64,000 nt of DNA from Providencia huaxiensis (GTDB taxonomy: Bacteria; Pseudomonadota; Gammaproteobacteria; Enterobacterales; Enterobacteriaceae), in contig NZ_CP031123.2 of NCBI RefSeq assembly GCF_002843235.3, forward strand, positions 1,984,001 to 2,048,000, written 5' to 3'. The position numbers and the translations under genes were made by a program. The notes beneath the pieces were generated by a model. That model worked only from the letters and a program-made list of their open reading frames with translations. It was not told where the DNA came from and ran no database searches. Shown here one piece after another: positions 19,350-26,591 of this stretch (positions are counted from its first letter, which is position 1; the number at the start of each line of letters is the position of its first letter).

Positions 19350-19369
19350 TACTGTATATTAATACAGTC
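19350..19369. promoter_or_regulatory. LexA (SOS) box upstream of the dinI-like gene
   Basis: TACTGTATATTAATACAGTC has the invariant CTGT-N8-ACAG and an AT-rich core. It lies 17 bp before the start codon. A TTGACT hexamer is at 19321. Confidence 0.92.
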
Positions 19370-19385
19370 TTCATTAGAGGCTATC

Positions 19386-19646
19386 ATGTTACGTATCGAA
19401 GTTTTATTTGATAAGAACGCTCCACAAAAACCGAGTTCAGTTGTTTTGCAAGCACTTGAAACTGAGATTTTACGCAAACTTCAAAACCAATATCCAGATA
19501 TGGTAACGCGGGTTGGGTTTAGCTCACAACAACGCGTTAATATCTCAGGAACAAAAATAGCGGAGGATAAAACTCGTATTGAAGAAATACTGGAAGAAAT
19601 ATGGATGGATGATGGTTGGATCCCAGAAGAAACAACAGTGGATTAA
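19386..19646 (+). CDS. dinI: DinI-like SOS modulator
   Basis: DinI binds and stabilises RecA filaments and tunes LexA/UmuD cleavage. The 86-residue product has the family layout: MLRIEVLFDKN, a central RVGFSSQQRVNISG, and an acidic C-terminal helix (DKTRIEEILEEIWMDDGW) that mimics DNA. A consensus LexA box overlaps its promoter, and a terminator follows. The ortholog/paralog relation to E. coli dinI versus plasmid or phage ImpC-like proteins is not settled. Confidence 0.88.
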   Translation: MLRIEVLFDKNAPQKPSSVVLQALETEILRKLQNQYPDMVTRVGFSSQQRVNISGTKIAEDKTRIEEILEEIWMDDGWIPEETTVD

Positions 19647-19658
19647 CCAAATACTTAA

Positions 19659-19692
19659 AGGAATGTTTCCTTATAGTGTAACATTCCTTTTT
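19659..19692 (+). terminator. Terminator after the dinI-like gene
   Basis: AGGAATGTT (19659-19667) pairs with AACATTCCT (19680-19688), followed by T5. Confidence 0.85.
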
Positions 19693-19764
19693 CTGCACCT
19701 AAAATTAGAAATTAAAACAGACACTTGACTCACCACCTCATATCTAAATTTTACTCCCTGTTAA

Positions 19765-20007
19765 TCAGCCAATTTTATGTCGAAGAAAGGCTTTAATCTC
19801 TTTCACTGGATTCAACTTTTTATTTTTTGCATTAGTTGCTCTAACCTGAGAAATACAGTTATTAACATCCACACAAGTAGGGATTTCATTCAACGTTATT
19901 GTTGATAAACTAACTACCGGCCTATTATTGAAATCTTTTCCAATAAAAATCAAAGCAAGTGCGATTGCTACTATAAATAATGGCACCTCATAGAATGCTT
20001 GTTTCAT
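19765..20007 (-). CDS. Hypothetical single-pass membrane protein
   Basis: The 80-residue product has one N-terminal membrane segment (about residues 8-24, VPLFIVAIALALIFIG) followed by a short domain with two cysteines (IPTCVDVNNCISQ) and a basic tail. The ATG at 20007 is favoured over a TTG two codons earlier. The ribosome binding site is weak. I recognise no family; proximity to the two-component genes may be chance. Confidence 0.5.
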   Translation of the reverse strand: MKQAFYEVPLFIVAIALALIFIGKDFNNRPVVSLSTITLNEIPTCVDVNNCISQVRATNAKNKKLNPVKEIKAFLRHKIG

Positions 20008-20179
20008 TATCAATGCTCTTATTGTTTGAGTGATGGACTCATAATAAACAGTCTATTTTTTTGTACCTTAAAAAAGGGTTAAACCAACCTTAAGATATGC
20101 TTAAATCCACTTCAAACTTGAATTGTTCGTATTGTCTGACGCTCATTGCCTGCTTATACTTGTTAGTAGAGGTGATGAT

Positions 20180-20854
20180 ATGAATATCCTATTAGTCGAA
20201 GATGATCTTCAATTGGGAAAAGCGCTATGCCGTGGGTTAGAACTTGCAGGTTTTAACCCTTGTTGGGTCAGGCTACTTGCTGATGCAAAATTACAACTCG
20301 CATCTCGCAATTTTGATTTAATGCTTTTAGATTTAGGCTTACCTGATGGCGATGGTCATGATGAACTGATTACTTGGCGTAATATGGGAGAAACGATCCC
20401 AATAATAATTCTCACGGCAAGAAATCAAATGGATAACTTAGTTTCTAGCTTAGATTCAGGTGCTGATGACTTTTTAACAAAACCATTTGCTATGCCTGAG
20501 CTTATTTCTCGAGTAAAAGCCGTTAGTCGCCGTATGGCAGGTTTCTCATCTGAAATATGGCAATTGGGTAACCTACAATTAAATCCTCTTAATCACCAAG
20601 TCACCCTTAATGAGCAATTGTTGCTGCTCTCTGGGAAAGAATATCTATTGCTCTACGAACTAATAAAAAATGCAGATAATGTTGTCAGAAAAACGGATTT
20701 AGAGCAGCGCCTATTCGGATTAGATGATGTGGAAAGTAACTCTTTAGAGGTTCACATTCATAATTTACGCCGAAAGATAGGTAAAGACCGCATAATTACT
20801 ATCCGCGGTATTGGTTATTTATTAAAAAAAGAAGTGCCGATAAGTGAAAGTTAA
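20180..20854 (+). CDS. OmpR/PhoB-type response regulator (QseB/PmrA-like)
   Basis: The 224-residue protein has a receiver domain with acidic pocket EDD (residues 7-9), phosphoacceptor Asp51 (LMLLDLGLPDGDG) and Lys in LTKPF. A winged-helix DNA-binding domain ends in VHIHNLRRKIG...IRGIGYLL. The ATG at 20180 follows AGAGGTGA. Overlap with the kinase gene by 11 bp shows a dedicated pair. Target genes cannot be told; QseB is the nearest E. coli relative by eye. Confidence 0.88.
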   Translation: MNILLVEDDLQLGKALCRGLELAGFNPCWVRLLADAKLQLASRNFDLMLLDLGLPDGDGHDELITWRNMGETIPIIILTARNQMDNLVSSLDSGADDFLTKPFAMPELISRVKAVSRRMAGFSSEIWQLGNLQLNPLNHQVTLNEQLLLLSGKEYLLLYELIKNADNVVRKTDLEQRLFGLDDVESNSLEVHIHNLRRKIGKDRIITIRGIGYLLKKEVPISES

Positions 20855-22205
20855 ATCATTTTTTATTTATACCTTTGGGCTACAAATTAGCTCAGTTATT
20901 TTCCTTTGGTTATTATTAGTTGGCTGGCTACAGTTTTTTTATTGGCCCTCAATTCATGATGAGCTAAATGAACAACAAAGTGTCATCACCCAAGGGTTTG
21001 CTAAGACACTTGATGTGGTTGCTGATAAGCCAGAATATTTCAATAAAATAGCTGATAACCTACAAGAACTTTATTCTGCTGCGATGGAAAGTGGCGATGA
21101 CATTAGTTATCGGCCTTTTATGGTTGTTAGAGATAAACAAGGGAATGTCTATTACCGAAACAGTGACAAATTACATATTCCATCGCTTAAATCTGTCTCT
21201 GAGCTCGCAGCATTACATAAAGACTGGCATTTTACTTCTGCATGGAATGATCAAGAAACTTTCGAAGTTGTTATTGCAGAGTCTTATAGTGACCGTAAAT
21301 CCTTATTAGGTAACCCTGCCGAAGGCACAGCCATTCCTCTCGCGTTTATTTTGGGTATTATGTTGTTAGCAATATTAATTACCGCTTATTTTAGTCTGCG
21401 GCCTTTAAGACAATCTGCAAAACTCATCTCTAGCCGTCAGCCAGGTAATTTAACTCCAATAGAAACGAAGGAACAATACAAAGAAATTCGCCCTATTATT
21501 GATGCAATAAATAACCTCATGTCTCGTGTTGATGCTGCAAATCAACGTGAAAAGCGCTTTATGGCAGATGCCGCACATGAATTAAGAACCCCCATAGCGG
21601 CTGTTATTGCTCAATTACATTTATTGATGCAAATTGATAATCCGAAAGAGAAAGAAGAAATTATTAATGATATGCAAGAGACTTTAAATCGCGCAGCCTC
21701 TTTATCGCATCAATTAATTGACCTAGCCCGCTTAGAAACTGAAGACTTTTTATTAAATAAAGAGCTAATTGACCTGCCCGTATTAATCAGCCATTTAATA
21801 TCCTCACACATACCTTACGCTATTAATAAAAATATTGATGTTGAACTACAAAGCCCAAAATCTTTTTATATCCTCACCGATAAACTCGCATTGAGTAATA
21901 TTTTTACTAATTTGATTGAAAATGCGATTAAATACTGCCCAGAAGAAGGGAAAATAAAAGTCGTTTTAAAAGATCTTACCCCATTTGGTGGGACTATTTC
22001 TGTTCAAGATAATGGCCGAGGAATTCCAGAAGAGAGCCGCCAACTTATATTTTCTCGTTTTTATCGCGTTCCAGGAACGATGGAAACCGGAAGTGGTTTA
22101 GGTTTATCTATCGCTCAAAATTTAGCCCATAAAATCGGTGCTGTAATTAGAGTTACTGATGGATTAGACAATCAAGGTATCGGCTTTATTATTGACTTAC
22201 CCTAA
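20844..22205 (+). CDS. Sensor histidine kinase, QseC/PmrB-like partner
   Basis: The 453-residue kinase has two membrane segments (about 8-33 and 163-184) around a periplasmic domain. A HAMP-like linker follows, then an H-box with His245 (ADAAHELRTP), an N-box (NLIENAIKYCPE), a G1 box (DNGRGIPEE) and a G2 box (GSGLGLSIAQN). It starts at a GTG inside the end of the response regulator gene, so translation is probably coupled. The ligand is unknown. Confidence 0.88.
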   Translation: MKVKSFFIYTFGLQISSVIFLWLLLVGWLQFFYWPSIHDELNEQQSVITQGFAKTLDVVADKPEYFNKIADNLQELYSAAMESGDDISYRPFMVVRDKQGNVYYRNSDKLHIPSLKSVSELAALHKDWHFTSAWNDQETFEVVIAESYSDRKSLLGNPAEGTAIPLAFILGIMLLAILITAYFSLRPLRQSAKLISSRQPGNLTPIETKEQYKEIRPIIDAINNLMSRVDAANQREKRFMADAAHELRTPIAAVIAQLHLLMQIDNPKEKEEIINDMQETLNRAASLSHQLIDLARLETEDFLLNKELIDLPVLISHLISSHIPYAINKNIDVELQSPKSFYILTDKLALSNIFTNLIENAIKYCPEEGKIKVVLKDLTPFGGTISVQDNGRGIPEESRQLIFSRFYRVPGTMETGSGLGLSIAQNLAHKIGAVIRVTDGLDNQGIGFIIDLP

Positions 22206-22301
22206 ATCTAATTATGTTATTGAGTTAACAGCATTTGCTATTTTTTCTGGATAGAATACGCCTTTTATACGTTAATATACTTACACCTAAAAGAGGCAAT
22301 A

Positions 22302-22877
22302 ATGTCCAAGGCATTAGTAATTATTGATCTCATTGAAGAGATAATTGGTAAAAATGGCTTATCTAATTCGAGTTACCAGCAAACTTGCTCACGTAAAATC
22401 GTTGAGAAAGCTAATCGAGCAGCACAATATGCAAGAAACCATCATATTCCAGTGATTTGGGTTAAGGTTGGCTTTTCAGACAATTATCACGATGTTCCTG
22501 CTGGCTCCCCTATGTTTCAGCAAGCTAAAAAACTTGGAGCCTTAAAACTAAGTGGCACTGGGTGTAATTGGGCCCATGACCTTGAGGTAGCATTTCGTGA
22601 TCCGGTAATGATTAAAAAAGGGGTTTCTGCATTTGCAGGAAACCATTTCCATAAATGGCTTACCGATAATGATATTACCGAGTTATTTATTGGCGGAGTT
22701 AGTACCGTAAAAGCAATTCAAAGTACTGCACGACAAGCCCATGATTTAGGATATACTGTCACAGTACTCGAGGATTTATGTGCGGCCCCAACGCTAGAAC
22801 TCCATCAGCAAAGTCTTCAGGCACTAGAAGGCATGGTAACGATTTCTTCAGTTACAGAATTTATGCAATTAAAATAA
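22302..22877 (+). CDS. Isochorismatase-fold protein lacking the usual catalytic Cys
   Basis: The 191-residue protein has the cysteine-hydrolase fold: Asp9 in VIIDL, a Lys at 105/106 in MIKKGVSAF and the GGVST turn at 131-135. The nucleophile position in GGVSTVKAIQSTAR is Ala138 instead of Cys. E. coli YecD and EntB also lack the Cys, so the protein may be a hydrolase of the EntB type or a non-catalytic relative. AGAGG precedes the ATG. It stands alone and converges with dat. Confidence 0.8.
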   Translation: MSKALVIIDLIEEIIGKNGLSNSSYQQTCSRKIVEKANRAAQYARNHHIPVIWVKVGFSDNYHDVPAGSPMFQQAKKLGALKLSGTGCNWAHDLEVAFRDPVMIKKGVSAFAGNHFHKWLTDNDITELFIGGVSTVKAIQSTARQAHDLGYTVTVLEDLCAAPTLELHQQSLQALEGMVTISSVTEFMQLK

Positions 22878-22897
22878 CATTTATATTTCTCATGTGA

Positions 22898-23740
22898 TTA
22901 TTTCAATTTTTGCAAGTATATCTCCCGTAGCCGGATAGCTAGTTTCCCCGGCTTACCTTCCCCAATTAATTGGTTATTCGCCATAATAACTGGCCAAACT
23001 AATGTTGTTGCAGAAGTAATAAAGACTTCTTTTGCTTCTAACATTTCATCAATACTAAATGGCTTTTCAACAATGTCTATTCCTTGTTCCCGAGCAAGTT
23101 GTAAAATTGCTTGACGAGTAATGCCTGGTAATATTTCATTATTTAACCCTCGTGTTTGTATTTGGTTCTGATGGTTAATAATAAAACAATTACTGGAACT
23201 TCCCTCAGTGACATAGCCATTTTTAACAAATATAGCGTCGTCTGCACCTTGCTGTTTAGCGTATTCTTTTGCCATGGAAGCTGCTAATAAAGCAACTGTT
23301 TTAATATCACAACGCTGCCAACGAATATCATCTACAGTTACGACTTTTATTCCATATTTTGATTTCTCATTTTCAACAATCTTCATCTTTTGTGCAAATA
23401 AGACTAATGTTGGCTTCGTTTGTTTATCAGGATATAAAAAATTGCGTTGTTTCGCATTGCCACGTGTCAATTGCAGATATACAAGCCCTTCTTCTATATT
23501 ATTCTGCTGAACTAATTGAAGATGAATTTGTTTTAATTCTGCTAAATCGTAGGGAAATGATAACTGTAATTCAGCACAAGAACGCTGCAAACGAGCCATA
23601 TGATGTTCAAAGTCAACTAACTTACCGTTAATTATTGCAGTCACTTCATACACAGCATCCGCAAATAAAAACCCACGGTCAAAAACAGATACTGATGCTT
23701 CTTCTTCAGGTAAAAACTGGCCGTTTACATAAGCAATCAT
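22898..23740 (-). CDS. dat: D-amino-acid transaminase, PLP fold type IV
   Basis: The enzyme interconverts D-alanine and D-glutamate through 2-oxo acids. The 280-residue protein shows the class IV pattern: YVNGQFLPEEEASVSVFDRGFLFADAVYE at the start, catalytic Lys147 in CDIKTVALL, Glu179 in VTEGSSSN and ITSATTLVWPV near the end. Branched-chain transaminase (IlvE) and ADC lyase share the fold, but the LPEEEA start and length favour Dat. E. coli K-12 has no equivalent at this locus. Confidence 0.82.
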   Translation of the reverse strand: MIAYVNGQFLPEEEASVSVFDRGFLFADAVYEVTAIINGKLVDFEHHMARLQRSCAELQLSFPYDLAELKQIHLQLVQQNNIEEGLVYLQLTRGNAKQRNFLYPDKQTKPTLVLFAQKMKIVENEKSKYGIKVVTVDDIRWQRCDIKTVALLAASMAKEYAKQQGADDAIFVKNGYVTEGSSSNCFIINHQNQIQTRGLNNEILPGITRQAILQLAREQGIDIVEKPFSIDEMLEAKEVFITSATTLVWPVIMANNQLIGEGKPGKLAIRLREIYLQKLK

Positions 23741-23947
23741 GAGCTATATTCCTTTATCAATCAAATCATTACCTAATCTCTTATTAACCATACACCATAT
23801 TACAAAAATTACCTTTCAATTCTTCACATTTTTTATCTCTATTTGCAGATTCAGGCCCTCTTGTAAGAACCGCGACTAACAAAAAAACAAGCTGTAGCAC
23901 AGCGACTAAAATATAGTTTAAAATTTAAAATTATTTTTAATATTAAC

Positions 23948-23975
23948 TTGACATTAACATGTGAATAGCTAAAAT
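23948..23975 (+). promoter_or_regulatory. Sigma-70 promoter of a small-protein transcription unit
   Basis: TTGACA (23948-23953) and TAAAAT (23970-23975) are separated by 16 bp, predicting a start near 23982. Nothing but the 23-codon ORF and a terminator lies downstream on this strand. Confidence 0.7.
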
Positions 23976-23983
23976 GCTCTCAC

Positions 23984-23997
23984 GTGATCTGGATCAC
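23984..23997. promoter_or_regulatory. CRP-type palindrome at the predicted transcription start
   Basis: GTGATCTGGATCAC is a perfect GTGA-N6-TCAC dyad followed by A, close to the CRP consensus; it also fits an FNR/CRP-family core. Placed at about +2 to +16, it would be expected to repress the promoter at 23948 unless another start is used. Confidence 0.5.
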
Positions 23998-24017
23998 ATT
24001 TTAATTTGGAGTTCTCG

Positions 24018-24089
24018 ATGAACAGCATCAAAGAATTTATCAGCAGTGTGCAAGAAGTTGTTGAATTACTATCTAAACGTTTTATGTAA
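24018..24089 (+). CDS. 23-residue small protein in its own transcription unit
   Basis: The ORF begins ATG at 24018 with GGAG 6 nt upstream and encodes 23 residues starting MNSIKEFISSVQE and ending LLSKRFM. The spacing of hydrophobic residues (I4, F7, I8, V11, V14, V15, L17, L18) fits an amphipathic helix. A good promoter lies upstream and a perfect-stem terminator downstream, giving a transcript of about 210 nt. I recognise no family. It could be a regulatory small protein or a dual-function RNA. Confidence 0.6.
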   Translation: MNSIKEFISSVQEVVELLSKRFM

Positions 24090-24163
24090 GCAAGTTAATT
24101 ATCTTTTAGTTAATCAAACCTTTAGTTACCTCATCATTAGCGTTAATTGCATTTATTTTGCAC

Positions 24164-24193
24164 AACGACCTTGAAATCAAGGTCGTTTTTTTT
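24164..24193 (+). terminator. Terminator of the small-protein unit
   Basis: AACGACCTTG (24164-24173) pairs perfectly with CAAGGTCGTT (24178-24187) around an AAAT loop, followed by a T-run to 24193. The end overlaps the stop codon of the convergent CigR-like gene. Confidence 0.9.
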
Positions 24194-24716
24194 ATTCAAA
24201 AACATTCTCAATAATTTCAGCGACAACAGCTGTACCTAACGCAACCAAGATAAGGTCTCGGCCACTCATTTTCCATTCATAACCGACATAAACAGGTAAT
24301 TGTGCTAAAAATGCTGAGGGTAACGTTTTTTTTGCAATACCTGGAGGAAGTGGTTTTCCCCTGCTAATTTGTTTTGCAATACCTGGAGGCAAGCCACGAT
24401 ATCCTGTCAATCCATATTCAATGGCCAAAGGCCTTACATTGCCAAAGCTCACATTAAAACTAACATTTGCTTCCCGATGCTTATCGTAATACTTACTTGA
24501 TTTGACATGCTTTGCCTCTTGATTATTATTTCCTTTATTTGAGTTATCTTTGTTCTGCTTCCCTTTATTTCCATGAACTTGTTGATGTCCTTTGTCGTTT
24601 CCTTGGCCTTGATTGCCATTGGGGGATGAATTAGCAAGCAATGAGGTAAAAGCAATAATGGGCAATAAGATATACTGCAAAAGAACAGAACAAATCGGCC
24701 TTTTAAATCGGTTCAT
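24192..24716 (-). CDS. CigR-like exported protein
   Basis: The 174-residue product starts at the ATG at 24716 (AGGA 7 nt upstream). It has an N-terminal signal or anchor (about 5-30), then a Gly/Asn/Lys/Gln-rich low-complexity stretch (about 31-75). The C-terminal domain has a duplicated LPPGIAK motif (GLPPGIAKQ and PLPPGIAKK), YVGYEWKMSGRDLILV and a final hydrophobic segment. This order matches the CigR anti-virulence regulator family of Salmonella. Here no type III secretion genes are nearby, so the role is open. Confidence 0.72.
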   Translation of the reverse strand: MNRFKRPICSVLLQYILLPIIAFTSLLANSSPNGNQGQGNDKGHQQVHGNKGKQNKDNSNKGNNNQEAKHVKSSKYYDKHREANVSFNVSFGNVRPLAIEYGLTGYRGLPPGIAKQISRGKPLPPGIAKKTLPSAFLAQLPVYVGYEWKMSGRDLILVALGTAVVAEIIENVFE

Positions 24717-25047
24717 AATAAATTCCTGCAAAGTTAATATAACATTAGGACATTTTGTAGAACATTATGCTTAGTTATAAAGACTCACAATCAGAAAATA
24801 CTTATCACACGTAATGTTATGTAAATGTTACTTAATCTCTCAAATTAGTGAGCGCGCTCCTTTATAATAGCTCTTATTGCCATTAATATTATTTCCATAT
24901 ATTAGACAATACTTAGAACTAGTAATAAGAATTAAGACGGAATTTAATGTTGCTCCCCATGAATTTTCGTTGTAAATATGATAAGGTCATTCAACCTATG
25001 ATATTTTTATAAACAATTGTTCCTAACACTCTAAAGAAGGAGAAACC
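24717..25047. other. Intergenic region between the CigR-like gene and ybdG
   Basis: These 331 AT-rich bases separate divergent genes. The palindrome GAGCGCGCTC (24850-24859) followed by TATAAT (24863-24868) is the only promoter-like feature that stands out. No ORF is supported. Confidence 0.35.
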
Positions 25048-26298
25048 ATGCAGCAGCAACTGCTAGACTGGGTACGTCAATTCAACCAAGATTACGCTGA
25101 CCTTGCCTCTTTACTTATGGTGCTCGGTTTAATCCTTATCGTCGCCTGCGTATTACACTTAATTCTACATAAAATATTTCTTCCACAACTCGAAAAACGT
25201 GGGCAAAAAAATGCAGGAACTTGGGTACATTTAATCACTCAACATAATCTTTTTAATCGCTTCGCATTCGTGATCCAAGGTGTTGTAGTCAATATCCAAG
25301 CAACGCTATGGTTACATTCAGGCTCGACTGCCCAAGCCGTTTTAAAGGTTGGCTCACAGGCATGGTGCCTATTATTTGGCTTACTCACCCTTTATTCCGT
25401 TCTTGATATTATACTTGGTGTACTTCAACGTGCGGCCAAAACCGCGCATTTACCTCTTAGAGGAATATTTCAAAGTCTTAAACTGATTGCCACAATTCTA
25501 ATTGGCATCATGATTATTGCACTATTAATAGGTAAATCGCCTCTGATTATTCTCAGCGGTCTTGGTGCAATGACAGCGGTCATGATGCTAGTGTTCAAAG
25601 ACCCTATTATGGGGTTAGTTGCTGGGATACAACTTTCAGCCAACAACATGGTTAACATTGGCGATTGGTTAGAAATGCCTAAATACGGTGCTGATGGCGC
25701 TGTGGTTGATATTGGTTTAACTACGGTAAAAGTGCGTAACTGGGACAACACCGTTACGACCATTCCGACTTATGCGCTTATTTCTGATTCCTTCAAAAAC
25801 TGGAAAGGAATGACAGAATCAGGTGGACGCAGAATAAAGCGTAGTGTCCGCTTAGATGCCAGCAGTGTGCATTTTTTAACTTCTGAAGAAATCGCACAAT
25901 GTATTAAGGCAAATTTACTTGAGCCCTACATCGAACAGAAAATATCTGAGATCCAAGTCTTTAATTCTAGCCTACCGGATGACAAAGCGGTTCCTTTGAA
26001 TCAGCGTCGTTTGACAAATATAGGGACCTTCCGAGCTTATATTGAAGCTTATTTAAAATCACACCCTAATATTCACAAAAATATGACGATTATGGTCAGA
26101 CAGCTAGAATCTGACTCAAATGGTATTCCAATCGAAATATATGCATTTACGAATACAACCGTGTGGGTGGAGTATGAAAGAATACAATCTGACATTTTTG
26201 ACCATATCTTTTCCATCCTTCCGCAATTTAATCTGATGGTACATCAATCACCTACCGGAAATGATGTTAGAATGATAGGCCATTTCCCAGAAAAATAA
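25048..26298 (+). CDS. ybdG: Mechanosensitive channel YbdG (MscM-type, MscS family)
   Basis: YbdG gives a miniconductance channel activity that opens on hypo-osmotic shock. The 416-residue protein (E. coli 415) has about five membrane segments. Its MscS pore helix region is GLGAMTAVMMLVFKDPIMGLVAGIQL (near 170-196), and the beta domain begins IGDWLEMPKYGADGAVVDIGLTTVKVRNWDN. AAGGAG lies just before the ATG. It is monocistronic. Confidence 0.92.
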   Translation: MQQQLLDWVRQFNQDYADLASLLMVLGLILIVACVLHLILHKIFLPQLEKRGQKNAGTWVHLITQHNLFNRFAFVIQGVVVNIQATLWLHSGSTAQAVLKVGSQAWCLLFGLLTLYSVLDIILGVLQRAAKTAHLPLRGIFQSLKLIATILIGIMIIALLIGKSPLIILSGLGAMTAVMMLVFKDPIMGLVAGIQLSANNMVNIGDWLEMPKYGADGAVVDIGLTTVKVRNWDNTVTTIPTYALISDSFKNWKGMTESGGRRIKRSVRLDASSVHFLTSEEIAQCIKANLLEPYIEQKISEIQVFNSSLPDDKAVPLNQRRLTNIGTFRAYIEAYLKSHPNIHKNMTIMVRQLESDSNGIPIEIYAFTNTTVWVEYERIQSDIFDHIFSILPQFNLMVHQSPTGNDVRMIGHFPEK

Positions 26299-26354
26299 CT
26301 AATACTAAGTGATTAGTTAAATTTCCTTATCCATCTACATCTAAAGTAGTATCG

Positions 26355-26376
26355 AAAGAGGGAGATATCCCTCTTT
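26355..26376 (+). terminator. Hairpin after ybdG
   Basis: AAAGAGGG pairs with CCCTCTTT over a 6-nt loop. No long T-run follows, so termination strength is uncertain. Confidence 0.45.
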
Positions 26377-26591
26377 ACGCTTACTTTTCCACCCAGCGTT
26401 ATATAAAAAATAACATTTCGATAGTTAACAAAAACAAAACTGATCGATGCTCTAACAAACAAAAAACCCTTATAAATTAAATAAATACATTTCCTTTATC
26501 GTGGATAACATTGATGTAAGTTATGTAACTCTACAGGATCTGTTTTTAACATATAAAACAAGATAGTAATGTTGTTATTTACATATAGGCA

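Noticed and set aside
26511..26525. FNR site upstream of dmsA
   Set aside because: Only the TTGAT half is good; the second half (GTTAT) does not match, although FNR control would be expected biologically.
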